Notes: a model not told the origin generated them from the sequence alone. Counted from the first letter of the stretch, positions 1-7,404 are shown. The stretch is DNA of 40,133 nt from Clostridia bacterium (GCA_017437005.1 JAFSBZ010000003.1:1-40133), one strand, 5' to 3'. Numbers and translations are program-made.

Positions 1-874
1 TTACGTCAGAAGAAACGATTTGATCCTCGTTGTAACCGAATGAATCACTTGCAGCAGCCTTCATAGCAGCGTTGATGCCATCCTTGGTTACGTCAGCACC
101 CTTAACAACTGCTGTAAGGATGGTTGTAGAACCGGTAGGAACTGGAACACGCTGTGCAGAACCGATAAGCTTGCCGTTAAGCTCAGGAATTACAAGACCG
201 ATAGCCTTTGCAGCACCTGTGCTGTTAGGAACGATGTTTGCAGCACCTGCACGTGCACGGCGAAGGTCACCCTTTCTGTGAGGACCGTCAAGAATCATCT
301 GGTCGCCTGTGTAAGCGTGGATTGTGCTCATGATACCGCTTTGGATTGCAGCATAATCGTTAAGAGCCTTAGCCATAGGAGCGAGGCAGTTTGTTGTGCA
401 AGAAGCAGCAGAAATGATGTTGTCTTCTTTAGTAAGAGTGTTTTCGTTTACGCTGTAAACGATAGTTGGAAGATCGTTACCTGCTGGAGCAGAAATAACA
501 ACCTTTTTAGCACCTGCATCAATGTGAGCCTGTGACTTTTCTTTTGAGCAGTAGAAGCCTGTGCATTCGAGAACTACGTCTACACCAAGCTCACCCCAAG
601 GAAGATCCTTAGCATCTTTTTCAGCATAAATTTTGAGAGTTTTGCCGTCAACTGTGATGGTACCAGCCTCATCATCAGCAGCTACAGTGTGAAGATTTTC
701 ACCGATGTAACCACAGTAACCACCCTGTGCTGTATCATACTTTAAAAGATTAGCAAGCATTGAGGGCTTTGTAAGGTCGTTGATAGCTACTACATCGTAG
801 CCTTCAGCACCAAACATCTGACGGAATGCGAGACGACCGATACGGCCGAATCCGTTAATAGCAACTTTAACCAT
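1..874 (-). CDS. gap: Glyceraldehyde-3-phosphate dehydrogenase, partial (3' end outside window)
   Basis: Glycolytic enzyme that oxidises glyceraldehyde-3-phosphate to 1,3-bisphosphoglycerate with NAD and phosphate, in the cytoplasm. The first 291 codons are present and the reading frame runs off the left edge; the family is about 335 residues. The N-terminus shows the NAD-binding motif NGFGRIGR (residues 7-14) and the catalytic cysteine motif SCTTNCLAP, with Cys at about residue 159 (bases 398-400). Near the edge the frame reads [14 protein letters not shown], a conserved GAPDH segment. The ATG at 874 is preceded by a strong SD (AGGAGG, about 883-888). A promoter lies just upstream. No other function is plausible. 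Confidence 0.97.
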   Translation of the reverse strand, partial: MVKVAINGFGRIGRLAFRQMFGAEGYDVVAINDLTKPSMLANLLKYDTAQGGYCGYIGENLHTVAADDEAGTITVDGKTLKIYAEKDAKDLPWGELGVDVVLECTGFYCSKEKSQAHIDAGAKKVVISAPAGNDLPTIVYSVNENTLTKEDNIISAASCTTNCLAPMAKALNDYAAIQSGIMSTIHAYTGDQMILDGPHRKGDLRRARAGAANIVPNSTGAAKAIGLVIPELNGKLIGSAQRVPVPTGSTTILTAVVKGADVTKDGINAAMKAAASDSFGYNEDQIVSSDV

Positions 875-906
875 TGGAATTACCTCCTAAAAATTTTCTA
901 TATGGT

Positions 907-935
907 ATTTTACCCTATTTAGATTGATTTTGCAA
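907..935 (-). promoter_or_regulatory. Sigma-A type promoter of gap
   Basis: On the minus strand TTGCAA (930-935), a 17-nt spacer, then TAAAAT (907-912). Transcription would start near 900, leaving a leader of about 25 nt with the SD. Nothing else regulatory was seen. Confidence 0.7.
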
Positions 936-1009
936 GTATTTTGTTAAAAAATAAACAATTTTTTACAATTTCATTTATTTCGACAATTTTTTCAAAAAGC
1001 AGTTTGCTT

Positions 1010-1366
1010 TTATGTGCAGTTTTGACTAACGTCGCAAAGTTCAATGCCCAAAGCACCGTACTTATCTATTTGCTCTTGGCTATAGTAATCATACATATCG
1101 GTATAATCAGCGGTTTCAATCTCATCTTTTGAATATCCGCATTTATCGAGTGGTAAGCACTCATATAATTCTTTAAAATCTGTGAATTTGTGTAGTGCTT
1201 TTACTTTAGCAGTTATTACGTCATTGTTTTTTGTGCAGTTAAAAATAATTGTATCGCCAATATTTATCTGCTGACGCTTTTCGTCATTAAGTCGCAGTTC
1301 TATAGTTTTACTACCGTCTGCAATACTTTGAAAAGCATCGCGCCATAGTTTCATATTATGAGTCAA
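1010..1366 (-). CDS. ASCH domain protein (YqfB/DUF3850-like)
   Basis: Small protein of 118 residues filling a single ASCH (PUA-like beta-barrel) domain. Members of this fold bind RNA or modified nucleosides, but the function here is unknown. The family signature is visible: MKLWRDAFQSIADGSKTIE, then RLNDEKRQQINIGDTIIF near residues 25-43. The start is chosen as TTG at 1366 because AAGGAG sits 8 nt upstream (1375-1380); the internal ATG at 1354 lacks an SD. It lies downstream of the palindromic repeat at 1401-1494 and the Nudix remnant, on the same strand, so it may once have been in the peptidase-Nudix transcript. Confidence 0.8.
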   Translation of the reverse strand: MTHNMKLWRDAFQSIADGSKTIELRLNDEKRQQINIGDTIIFNCTKNNDVITAKVKALHKFTDFKELYECLPLDKCGYSKDEIETADYTDMYDYYSQEQIDKYGALGIELCDVSQNCT

Positions 1367-1400
1367 AGTAAAAACTCCTTATAATTAAATTTAAAATGTT

Positions 1401-1494
1401 TGTCATTGCGAACGGCGGTAGCCGTGTGGCAATCCGTTCTTTTTGTGCACAGGGATTACGGATTGCCGTGTCGCTTACGCTCCTTGCAATGACA
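1401..1494. repeat. Palindromic interspersed repeat, TGTCATTGC family
   Basis: A 94-bp element with imperfect inverted halves. It begins TGTCATTGCG and ends GCAATGACA, and both arms carry GGCAATCCGT about 20 nt further in. A half copy with the same arm occurs at 25276-25316, showing a dispersed family. TGTCATTGCGA...GGCAATCC repeats of this kind are known from several bacterial phyla and look like non-autonomous elements. The element borders the truncated end of a Nudix reading frame. Confidence 0.85.
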
Positions 1495-1497
1495 TAT

Positions 1498-1641
1498 TTA
1501 ATATTTATTCTTTTGATACAAAATGTACTCATTACCATCTTTTTCTCTTTGAAGCAATACTTTACCATCACATACAGTAACGCCGACTGTACGAATGCTG
1601 AAGGTATAGTCATCACATTTAAAATTTATATCTTGGCTCAT
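1498..1641 (-). pseudogene. Nudix hydrolase, N-terminal remnant truncated beside a repeat
   Basis: A 47-codon frame starts at ATG 1641 with an AGGAGA SD, 8 bp after the stop codon of the peptidase S51-like gene, the arrangement of a second gene in an operon. It reads MSQDINFKCDDYTFSIRTVG and continues VTVCDGKVLLQREKDGNEY, the usual first beta-strands of a Nudix domain. The similarity stops there, before the GG and the Nudix box, and a stop at 1498-1500 follows 4 bp from the edge of the TGTCATTGC repeat. No Nudix box is found on the far side of the repeat, so the rest of the gene appears to be deleted. Confidence 0.75.
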
Positions 1642-1649
1642 CATATCTC

Positions 1650-2228
1650 CTATTCGTTTATAACTAACGAGTCATCATCGGTTAATGCATAAACTTTATA
1701 TTTTCCATCGGCTTGTAATTTGTCATAAAGTGGTTTTCTGTCAGATGTGTAATGACAAACCAAAATGCCATCAAAGAGTCCTAAACCATTAAAATTAGTA
1801 TATCCGTCGGGTACAGAATCAAAATTCGCAACGTGTTTAATGTTTTTTGACACTATATGTGCGCCTGCGCTACCGCCAATGTAAACAATACCCAATTTTA
1901 TATAATTTATTATTTCTTTATCAAAACCGCATTCTCTTATACGCTGTAATGTTTTAAAGGTATTACCGCCACTTATGTAGATAACATCAATATCAAGATT
2001 TAAAAATTGTTTTGTATTCCAATAATCAAAAACCGAAATATTTTCTCTTACAAAACCGAACTCTTGCATACGTAGATAATACATTTCACCCCGTATTGCT
2101 TGCACAGTTGCTTTTTCATTTGGAATAAAAAGCAATTTACATTGTTCTATCGGTTTGTCAAGGTTATCAATTATAGTTTGTCTTGCTTTTTTATTACGAA
2201 AATCACAAGACGAAAGAATTAATTTCAT
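1650..2228 (-). CDS. Peptidase S51 / dipeptidase E-like protein
   Basis: 192 residues with the class-I amidotransferase-like fold of peptidase E (S51), which in known members cleaves Asp-X dipeptides in the cytoplasm. Visible motifs are the oxyanion segment YISGGNTF (about residues 85-92) and the nucleophile elbow GGSAGAH with Ser at about 120, plus a later HYTSDRKPL stretch. I choose ATG 2228 because GGAG lies 7 nt upstream; a TTG six bases earlier would be too close to it. The length is slightly short for the family (about 200-230). The Nudix remnant follows immediately. Confidence 0.82.
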   Translation of the reverse strand: MKLILSSCDFRNKKARQTIIDNLDKPIEQCKLLFIPNEKATVQAIRGEMYYLRMQEFGFVRENISVFDYWNTKQFLNLDIDVIYISGGNTFKTLQRIRECGFDKEIINYIKLGIVYIGGSAGAHIVSKNIKHVANFDSVPDGYTNFNGLGLFDGILVCHYTSDRKPLYDKLQADGKYKVYALTDDDSLVINE

Positions 2229-2260
2229 TTGCAAACTCCATTATATATTATTTCTCACAT

Positions 2261-2376
2261 TGTAGGGACCAGCCTCCCGGATGGTCCGCATCGTAATATA
2301 TTTTTACGGACCGCCAAGGATGTCGGTCCCTACACAAAAATATATTAGCATCGTAGGGGCGAGCATTGCTCGTACG
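2261..2376. repeat. Inverted repeat, TGTAGGGACC family, plus a second small palindrome
   Basis: TGTAGGGACC...GGTCCGCA (2261-2290) faces CGGACC...GGTCCCTACA (2307-2334), forming a long imperfect hairpin. The adjacent palindrome CGTAGGGGCGAGCATTGCTC (2352-2371) is similar in style. A half copy (TGCGGACC...GGTCCCTACA) occurs at 25213-25242. It sits between genes and has no coding content; probably a non-autonomous repeat that may also act as an RNA hairpin. Confidence 0.75.
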
Positions 2377-2390
2377 ATAATTTAAAACAA

Positions 2391-3953
2391 TTACTTAATT
2401 GCATCAATAATTTTCTCAGCCGATTTTATACCGTCAACCGCAGCCGACATAATGCCGCCTGCGTAGCCTGCGCCCTCGCCGCAAGGGTAAATGCCGCTAA
2501 AGTCAGTGGACTCCCCTAACTCGTTACGTACTATTCGCACAGGCGAGGAACTGCGTGTTTCGGGTGCGGTTAAAATAGCATCATCACAAGCAAAACCGTG
2601 AATTTTTTTGTCCATTTCGATAATACCGTCCTTTAGTGAATCGGTAATAAATGACGGATATATTTCACGTAAATCAGCAAAAACAAAGTCGGGTTTTACG
2701 GTTGGTTTTACTGTGCCAATTTGCGCCTTTTTGTCAAACACAAAATTACCAACTGTTGTAATCGGTACGGCACCTTTTGAAATGCTGTATGCTTTTTGCT
2801 CAATTTTTGCTTGTAACTCGCAACCGGCAAAAACATTGTCGCCCTCTAAATCTTCGGGATTAATACCCACAAGCAAGGCACTGTTTGCGTTTGCACCGTC
2901 ACGGCGGCTATTACTCATTCCGTTTACGGCGATGCCACCTACTTCGCTCGAAGCGTTAATAACCTCACCGCCCGGGCACATACAAAAGGTATATATACCG
3001 CGTCCACTCGGAAGGTGCACTGCCAATTTATAATCGGCGGCTTTAAGTGACGGGTGGTTTGCAAAATCACCATACAAAGCCCTGTTAATTTCGCTTTGTA
3101 AATGCTCTATTCTAACACCCATAGCGAAGGGTTTTCGTGTCATTTCAAGGCCTGAATTATATAGCATTTTAAAGGTATCTCGCGCCGAATGACCAATACA
3201 AAGGCATAAATATTCACAAGGCAAATTTTTACCGTTTATTGAAATTTCTACAAGCTTGTTATTTTCAAAATGAACACCGTCAAGGCGAGAGTTAAAATTA
3301 ACCTCGCCACCGAGTGAAATAATTTCATTACGAATATTTTTAACCACCGTTTTTAAAACGTCAGTACCAATGTGTGGCTTGGCATCAATAAGTATGTCAT
3401 TTTGCGCACCGAAATGATGAAATACCTCTAAAACTGTGCGGCAACGAATATCTTTTATTCCGCTGTTAAGTTTACCGTCAGAAAAAGTGCCAGCACCACC
3501 CTCGCCAAACTGAACGTTTGATTCGGGATTAAGTGTGCCGCCTGCAAAAAACTTTTCTACATCGGCAGTACGTGTATCAACATTAGCGCCGCGCTCGTAA
3601 ACTATAGGCTTGAGTCCTGCTCTCGCTAAAGTCAAAGCTGCAAAAATACCTGCTGGGCCAAAGCCTATTACAACGGGCCGAATATCTGACTCTGCTTTTT
3701 GCCAAATGTATTCTTTTTTTGAAAAAACAGCCACATTCTTATTGCGTTTTAAAATTTGTGGTTCGTTTTTTAATTTTGCAATAATAGATATTACAAAATG
3801 TACGTCACGTTTATCGCGTGCATCAACCGATTTACGATAAAGCTCGGCGTCGATTATATCTTGCTTATTAATTTTCAGCTTGCTTGATAAAATACCGTAA
3901 GCATCGCTTAAATCGGTATCTAACGACACTTTTATATTGTTTATAATTATCAT
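2391..3953 (-). CDS. FAD-dependent dehydrogenase, COG2509 type
   Basis: 520-residue flavoprotein of the uncharacterised COG2509 group, common in Firmicutes. An N-terminal domain of about 90 residues precedes the Rossmann motif VVIGFGPAGIFAAL (GxGxxG at 97-102), followed by the conserved QFGEGGAGTFSDGKLNSG (about 148-165). A late PCGEGAGYAGGIMSAAVDG segment matches the second FAD contact. No signal peptide, so cytoplasmic. The substrate is unknown; some relatives are loosely annotated as electron-transfer flavoproteins. It starts 2 bp after the stop of the upstream flavoprotein gene, so the pair is probably co-transcribed and translationally coupled. Confidence 0.85.
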   Translation of the reverse strand: MIIINNIKVSLDTDLSDAYGILSSKLKINKQDIIDAELYRKSVDARDKRDVHFVISIIAKLKNEPQILKRNKNVAVFSKKEYIWQKAESDIRPVVIGFGPAGIFAALTLARAGLKPIVYERGANVDTRTADVEKFFAGGTLNPESNVQFGEGGAGTFSDGKLNSGIKDIRCRTVLEVFHHFGAQNDILIDAKPHIGTDVLKTVVKNIRNEIISLGGEVNFNSRLDGVHFENNKLVEISINGKNLPCEYLCLCIGHSARDTFKMLYNSGLEMTRKPFAMGVRIEHLQSEINRALYGDFANHPSLKAADYKLAVHLPSGRGIYTFCMCPGGEVINASSEVGGIAVNGMSNSRRDGANANSALLVGINPEDLEGDNVFAGCELQAKIEQKAYSISKGAVPITTVGNFVFDKKAQIGTVKPTVKPDFVFADLREIYPSFITDSLKDGIIEMDKKIHGFACDDAILTAPETRSSSPVRIVRNELGESTDFSGIYPCGEGAGYAGGIMSAAVDGIKSAEKIIDAIK

Positions 3954-3955
3954 TA

Positions 3956-5197
3956 TTAAACCCCAAAATCCTCACAAATGGCATTTGAAGCGCAAATGGC
4001 ACTACTCCAAGCCCATTGTAGATTGAATCCGCCACAGTCACCGTCAATATCAAGTATTTCGCCTATGCAATAAAGCCCTCTTTCACGCTTTGATTCCATA
4101 GTTTTAGGACTGAACTGCGTTGTATCAAGCCCGCCTGCTGTTACCTGTGAATTTTCAAATCCTGTAGTGCCTGTAAGTTTAAATTTCATACCCTTAATAA
4201 CTGATGCAATTTGTTTAATTTCGGCGTTTTTAAGGCTTGAAACACTATCACTAAGTTTTAGACCGCACATTTTAATTACTGCTTGTCCTACACGCTTATT
4301 GAGCATACCCGTAAGAAACTCGTCAAGGTTACGAGCATGCAAAGCGGTAGCGCGAAAGCTTAATATATCACAAACTTGTGCAAAGCTGTATTCCCACATT
4401 AAGTCAAGTGATATTATCTTTTCGCCCGATTGACGCTCAACCTCACGCGAAAGCTGCATTATTGGGGGGCCGGAAAGGCCGTAATCGCAAAAGAGCACCT
4501 CACCAAAATCGCCACGAACAGCCGTACCGTTTATTGAAAGATTAACGTCGGCATTAACCTTCATACCTTTTAGTGACTTAACAACGTCTGTTTCGGTTTT
4601 AAGCTGAACAATAGCGGGTGTGGTTTTTACCGTCTTATACCCTGCGTTTTTTAAGATTTTAAGCATACTTCCGTTACTGCCCAATTTGTTGCCTCCCGAA
4701 TAAAGACCGGTAGCCACAACTAAACTTTCGCAAACGAAATCATCGTTCGTGGTTTTCACATCAAAAAAATTTTCTTTTTTGCTATATGACAAAACAGCGG
4801 TATCAACAAAGGTGTCAACACCGTATTCGTCTAAAGCAAAACGCAACGAGTCAACAACCGAAGACGCTTGTAATGAATATGGATAACCGCGACCTGTTTC
4901 GTCGTAAGTAAATACAACACCGATTTCACTAAAAAAATCAGCGGCAAAGTAGTTATCATAACTTTGTAAAGCATACTCGGCAAAACTAACATTTTCACCG
5001 TGATAACGGTCAAGATTTATATTAAGATTAGAAATATTGCATCTTCCGTTTCCTGTTGTAATAAGCTTTTTACCAACGCGGGAAAGCTGCTCTAAAATTG
5101 CAACACTTATACTGCGATCGTGCATTTTTATATTTATTGCGGCACACATACCTGCGGCACCGCCACCTATAATTACAACATCATATTTTTGAGTCAT
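3956..5197 (-). CDS. NAD(P)/FAD-dependent oxidoreductase, HI0933/YhiN family
   Basis: 413-residue flavoprotein of the HI0933 (COG2081) family. The FAD-binding motif is VVIIGGGAAGMCAA (GGGAAG at 11-16), followed by the family hallmark TTGNGRCNISN (48-58), and near the C-terminus GGVDTTQ-like GGLDTTQ and DIDGDCGGFNLQWAWSS. BaiN, proposed in bile acid dehydroxylation, is one member, but the family is broad and nothing nearby suggests bile-acid metabolism, so I give no symbol. It leads a two-gene unit with the downstream COG2509 gene. Confidence 0.85.
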   Translation of the reverse strand: MTQKYDVVIIGGGAAGMCAAINIKMHDRSISVAILEQLSRVGKKLITTGNGRCNISNLNINLDRYHGENVSFAEYALQSYDNYFAADFFSEIGVVFTYDETGRGYPYSLQASSVVDSLRFALDEYGVDTFVDTAVLSYSKKENFFDVKTTNDDFVCESLVVATGLYSGGNKLGSNGSMLKILKNAGYKTVKTTPAIVQLKTETDVVKSLKGMKVNADVNLSINGTAVRGDFGEVLFCDYGLSGPPIMQLSREVERQSGEKIISLDLMWEYSFAQVCDILSFRATALHARNLDEFLTGMLNKRVGQAVIKMCGLKLSDSVSSLKNAEIKQIASVIKGMKFKLTGTTGFENSQVTAGGLDTTQFSPKTMESKRERGLYCIGEILDIDGDCGGFNLQWAWSSAICASNAICEDFGV

Positions 5198-5264
5198 ATT
5201 TTTTCTCCAAAAATTTTATTTGATTTATTTTATCATAAAAAAGTAATTAAAGCAACAAAAAGCG

Positions 5265-5376
5265 AAAAAGAGCCGTGTTTCCACGACTCTTTTTCACTTT
5301 TAAGGGGTTTGAGGAGAGAATCGCAGACAATTGCTGCGATGTACCAATAAGGGTGCGGCTCCCTTTTGTTTGGTAC
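5265..5376 (-). ncRNA. Candidate small structured transcript: two abutting hairpins and a terminator
   Basis: The 295-bp gap between divergent genes holds no coding region. On the minus strand it would fold as GTACCAA/TTGGTAC with an inner AAGGG/CCCTT (5341-5376), then directly ATCGCAG/CTGCGAT (5320-5340), a C-rich single-stranded stretch, and a hairpin with a T-run (5265-5294; CACG...CTCTTTTT). Neither flanking gene reads into this terminator, because both are transcribed away from it. That is the main reason to suspect a small RNA. The hairpin is roughly symmetric and could also work on the plus strand. No convincing promoter was found, so a repeat of unknown role is the alternative. Confidence 0.4.
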
Positions 5377-5492
5377 AAGTGTATATTACATTATAATTAT
5401 AAAAAAATTATGAACACTTTATAAACATTTTTTAGAATATGATTAAAAGTTTTAGTCAATACTATTTAAGAAATATGAAAGGAGTATAAATA

Positions 5493-6206
5493 ATGAAATA
5501 CTATAAATCAACAAAATTTTCAAAATTAATTGCATCGACCGGTTTTATAACAATAACAGCCTGCTTACTTATTGCAATTGGCGCAATTGGTTGGTTTGCA
5601 CTGTCAAGCAGAAGCAATGTATCTGAAAATCCTTCCAAAAATCAATCCGAGCAGTCATATCAGGATAAAAATAATTCATATAATAGCAAGGTCGAGATAA
5701 CCGATACCGAACCAGAAGAACCGATTGCTGACATTAACGATAATGTTAACGATGTTCCATATAGCGAGGTTGAAACTACTGTTGTACCCGAGCCAGAATC
5801 ACCTACATTTATATTACCTGTAACAGGAAATATATCTAAAGGATATAGTGACACGGCGCTTCAATATTCAGCAACATATAACGATATGCGTTTGCATACC
5901 GGTGTAGATATTTTATGCGAAAAAGGTACAAATATTTTATCGGTAGGCACAGGATGTGTAAAAACAATAGTAGACGATACTGTTATGGGCAAAGTAATTA
6001 CCATAGAATACGATAATTCAATTACAGTAAAATATTGCGGTATGGGTAGTATAAATTATAAAGAAAACGATAAAGTGGTTACTGGGGATGTTATTGGAAC
6101 ATCGGGTGAAATACCAAGTGAATGCACCGATAATCCGCATATTCATATAGAAGTTATAGTAGATGGAAAAACTGTCTCTCCACTACAAGCGCTTGGACTT
6201 GAATAA
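5493..6206 (+). CDS. SpoIIQ-like M23 peptidase domain membrane protein
   Basis: 237 residues: a short cytoplasmic N-terminus, one membrane segment (about 15-37), an acidic low-complexity linker (about 40-103) and a C-terminal LytM/M23 domain (about 107-235). This is the layout of SpoIIQ, the forespore protein that joins SpoIIIAH across the septum during engulfment. The zinc ligands are all present: HTGVD (His135, Asp139) and HIH (His216, His218). The Bacillus protein has lost part of this site, whereas clostridial SpoIIQ keeps it. An AAGGAG SD precedes ATG 5493. No sigma-F promoter could be recognised. A generic cell-wall endopeptidase is the alternative. Confidence 0.72.
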   Translation: MKYYKSTKFSKLIASTGFITITACLLIAIGAIGWFALSSRSNVSENPSKNQSEQSYQDKNNSYNSKVEITDTEPEEPIADINDNVNDVPYSEVETTVVPEPESPTFILPVTGNISKGYSDTALQYSATYNDMRLHTGVDILCEKGTNILSVGTGCVKTIVDDTVMGKVITIEYDNSITVKYCGMGSINYKENDKVVTGDVIGTSGEIPSECTDNPHIHIEVIVDGKTVSPLQALGLE

Positions 6207-6247
6207 AAAATTTAAACCTGCCCTCGACAATTTCGCTTAGGGGCACA

Positions 6248-6286
6248 AAAAAACTGCGGCACAATTTTTATGTGCCGCAGTTTTTT
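6248..6286 (+). terminator. Terminator after the SpoIIQ-like gene
   Basis: AAACTGCGGCAC, a loop, GTGCCGCAGTTT and a T-run give a perfect 12-bp stem. A-runs on the left make it potentially bidirectional. Confidence 0.9.
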
Positions 6287-6287
6287 A

Positions 6288-6352
6288 TTAATATTGAATT
6301 TCGGTCATCTGCCAGCATTCGAATTTACCATACCAAAATTTGAATGTTGGCA
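6288..6352 (-). pseudogene. Relic of a glycoside-hydrolase 3' end within an inverted repeat
   Basis: On the minus strand this stretch reads KFECWQMTEIQY-stop (stop 6288-6290). The intact glycosidase gene at 7405-9375 ends KFECWQMTEIKY-stop, so 11 of the last 12 codons agree. The match does not extend upstream. Instead the sequence folds back: TGCCAGCATTCGAATTT (6310-6326) is mirrored by AAATTTGAATGTTGGCA (6336-6352), as if the same gene end had been copied once in each orientation. It is a non-functional remnant of a duplicate. Confidence 0.65.
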
Positions 6353-6380
6353 ATCCAAAACATACTTATAAATAAAATTA

Positions 6381-6409
6381 TTGATATTTAATTTAGGTAA
6401 TGATATAAT
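6381..6409 (+). promoter_or_regulatory. Near-consensus sigma-A promoter of the structured RNA
   Basis: TTGATA (6381-6386), exactly 17 nt, TATAAT (6404-6409). The predicted start (about 6416) coincides with the first base of the 14-bp closing helix of the RNA. Confidence 0.8.
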
Positions 6410-6415
6410 AAGTTT

Positions 6416-6591
6416 ATACCACACTAAATCTTAATATTTTGCTTGATATACAAGAAGTAGCATTTTTATTTCGGTAAAAGTGCGGACTTCTGTTTTCGCA
6501 TTCTTGTATGTTGAGCAGACGATTTAGTGTGGTAGCTAATCGGGGTCTGCATTTTTCGGTGTGTGTGACTTCGGTTGCACACACTTTTTTT
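6416..6591 (+). ncRNA. Structured leader RNA, candidate riboswitch or attenuator
   Basis: The RNA begins at a consensus promoter. Its 5' end TACCACACTAAATC (6417-6430) is perfectly complementary to GATTTAGTGTGGTA (6521-6534). Inside is a 16-bp helix with three G-U pairs (6441-6456 with 6501-6516) capped by GCATTTTTA/TAAAAGTGC (6460-6468 with 6475-6483). After a short linker comes an intrinsic terminator (6559-6591), and 20 nt later the start codon of a membrane protein gene with its own SD. AGTGTG (6526-6531), part of the closing helix, could alternatively pair with CACACT (6580-6585) of the terminator, a possible antiterminator. It matches no class I recognise; a free small RNA is the alternative. 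Confidence 0.6.
6559..6591 (+). terminator. Intrinsic terminator between the structured RNA and the membrane-protein gene
   Basis: GTGTGTGTGAC (6559-6569), loop TTCG, GTTGCACACAC (6574-6584), then seven T. The stem is 11 bp with two G-U pairs. Confidence 0.9.
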
Positions 6592-6610
6592 ATTGTTAGG
6601 GGGTGAAAAT

Positions 6611-7282
6611 ATGTTAGATATGAAATTATGGTGGGTTGGATTTGTTATTGCTGGTGTAGCACTTCCTTTTGCAATGCTCGGGGTACCCGTAGGTGGTGCA
6701 TTGGTTATAGGTCTGTTAGGCGGTGGCGCATTATCCATTTTCATCATATACAAAAAAGAAACTGCAAAAAGCAACTATGTTTCATATGGAAACAAGACTT
6801 TATACCTAAAACAAAGGGGTTTCCCAGCAGGAAAAAGCATTGTTATTAAAAGATTTTATAAAGAAGGTGCTACATACAAACCTGCAGAAATTGTTTATTC
6901 CGGCATGACAATTGGTGGTGTTTCAGTGGGTTCGGCCCATATAAACGAAGCACACTATGAATCACACGGTATTAAAACAGAAAAATTTTTAATGTATTAT
7001 GAAGATGAAACAAAGCCCATTGAAAGAATAGAGTGCACTTTCAATATTTCAAAAGATTCAGCAATATCAAAATATGCCATCAACAAAAACACAATTTTGG
7101 TTAAGGAACCTAGCGCAAAAGATAATTTAGACGGTATTGAAAAACAGATGCTTTATGATAATATGGCAAGCGGTAACAAAGCAATGGAAGCGCATATTAT
7201 CGGACAACATTTAGAGCAAAAACTTTTATCAAAAAAAGACTGTCAGACAATAAAATCTTGGATCGGCGGAGAAATCAACTAA
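6611..7282 (+). CDS. Small membrane protein of unknown function
   Basis: 223 residues. Two hydrophobic, glycine-rich segments (about 7-24 and 27-47) form an N-terminal hairpin anchor, followed by KKETAK and a soluble domain of about 170 residues, presumably cytoplasmic. The soluble part has no motif I recognise; it starts with a strand-rich stretch (YGNKTLYLKQRGFPAGKS) and ends with a charged helical tail. I start it at ATG 6611, 5 nt after AGGGGGTG. An upstream in-frame ATG lies inside the terminator stem and is rejected. The gene is probably controlled by the leader RNA before it. Confidence 0.65.
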   Translation: MLDMKLWWVGFVIAGVALPFAMLGVPVGGALVIGLLGGGALSIFIIYKKETAKSNYVSYGNKTLYLKQRGFPAGKSIVIKRFYKEGATYKPAEIVYSGMTIGGVSVGSAHINEAHYESHGIKTEKFLMYYEDETKPIERIECTFNISKDSAISKYAINKNTILVKEPSAKDNLDGIEKQMLYDNMASGNKAMEAHIIGQHLEQKLLSKKDCQTIKSWIGGEIN

Positions 7283-7293
7283 TCGTGACAACC

Positions 7294-7325
7294 AAAAAGG
7301 ACTTGGAAAATTCCAAGTCCTTTTT
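7294..7325. terminator. Bidirectional terminator between convergent genes
   Basis: AAAAAGGACTTGGAA, loop, TTCCAAGTCCTTTTT. It serves the membrane-protein gene on the plus strand and can serve the leftward glycosidase gene (stop at 7405). Confidence 0.88.
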
Positions 7326-7340
7326 GTGTGCAGTCAATAT

Positions 7341-7388
7341 CCCTCCACCACGTTGTACGTGGTCCCCCTCCCTTTAGGCAAGGGAGGC
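7341..7388. repeat. Intergenic palindromic repeat (CCCTCC...GGGAGG)
   Basis: Two adjacent palindromes, ACCACG...CGTGGT and CCTCCCTT...AAGGGAGG, lie between the terminator and the glycosidase stop. They resemble CCCTCC-type dispersed repeats seen in other Clostridia (recalled, not searched). No coding content. Confidence 0.5.
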
Positions 7389-7404
7389 AAACAATCCTAC
7401 ATTA

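Noticed and set aside
1356-1692. Open frames of 86-98 codons on both strands across the TGTCATTGC repeat
   Set aside because: They run through the palindrome, have no SD and resemble no protein; the real coding signal here is the short Nudix remnant in another frame.
3956-5197. Naming the HI0933-family gene baiN
   Set aside because: The family is widespread and no other bile-acid genes are nearby.
5265-5376. tRNA gene in the hairpin-rich gap
   Set aside because: There is no T-arm consensus, no acceptor stem closing the right distance and no cloverleaf.
6416-6591. 6S RNA
   Set aside because: The closing helix encloses no large central bubble, the enclosed part is only about 120 nt and a separate terminator and coding gene follow immediately.
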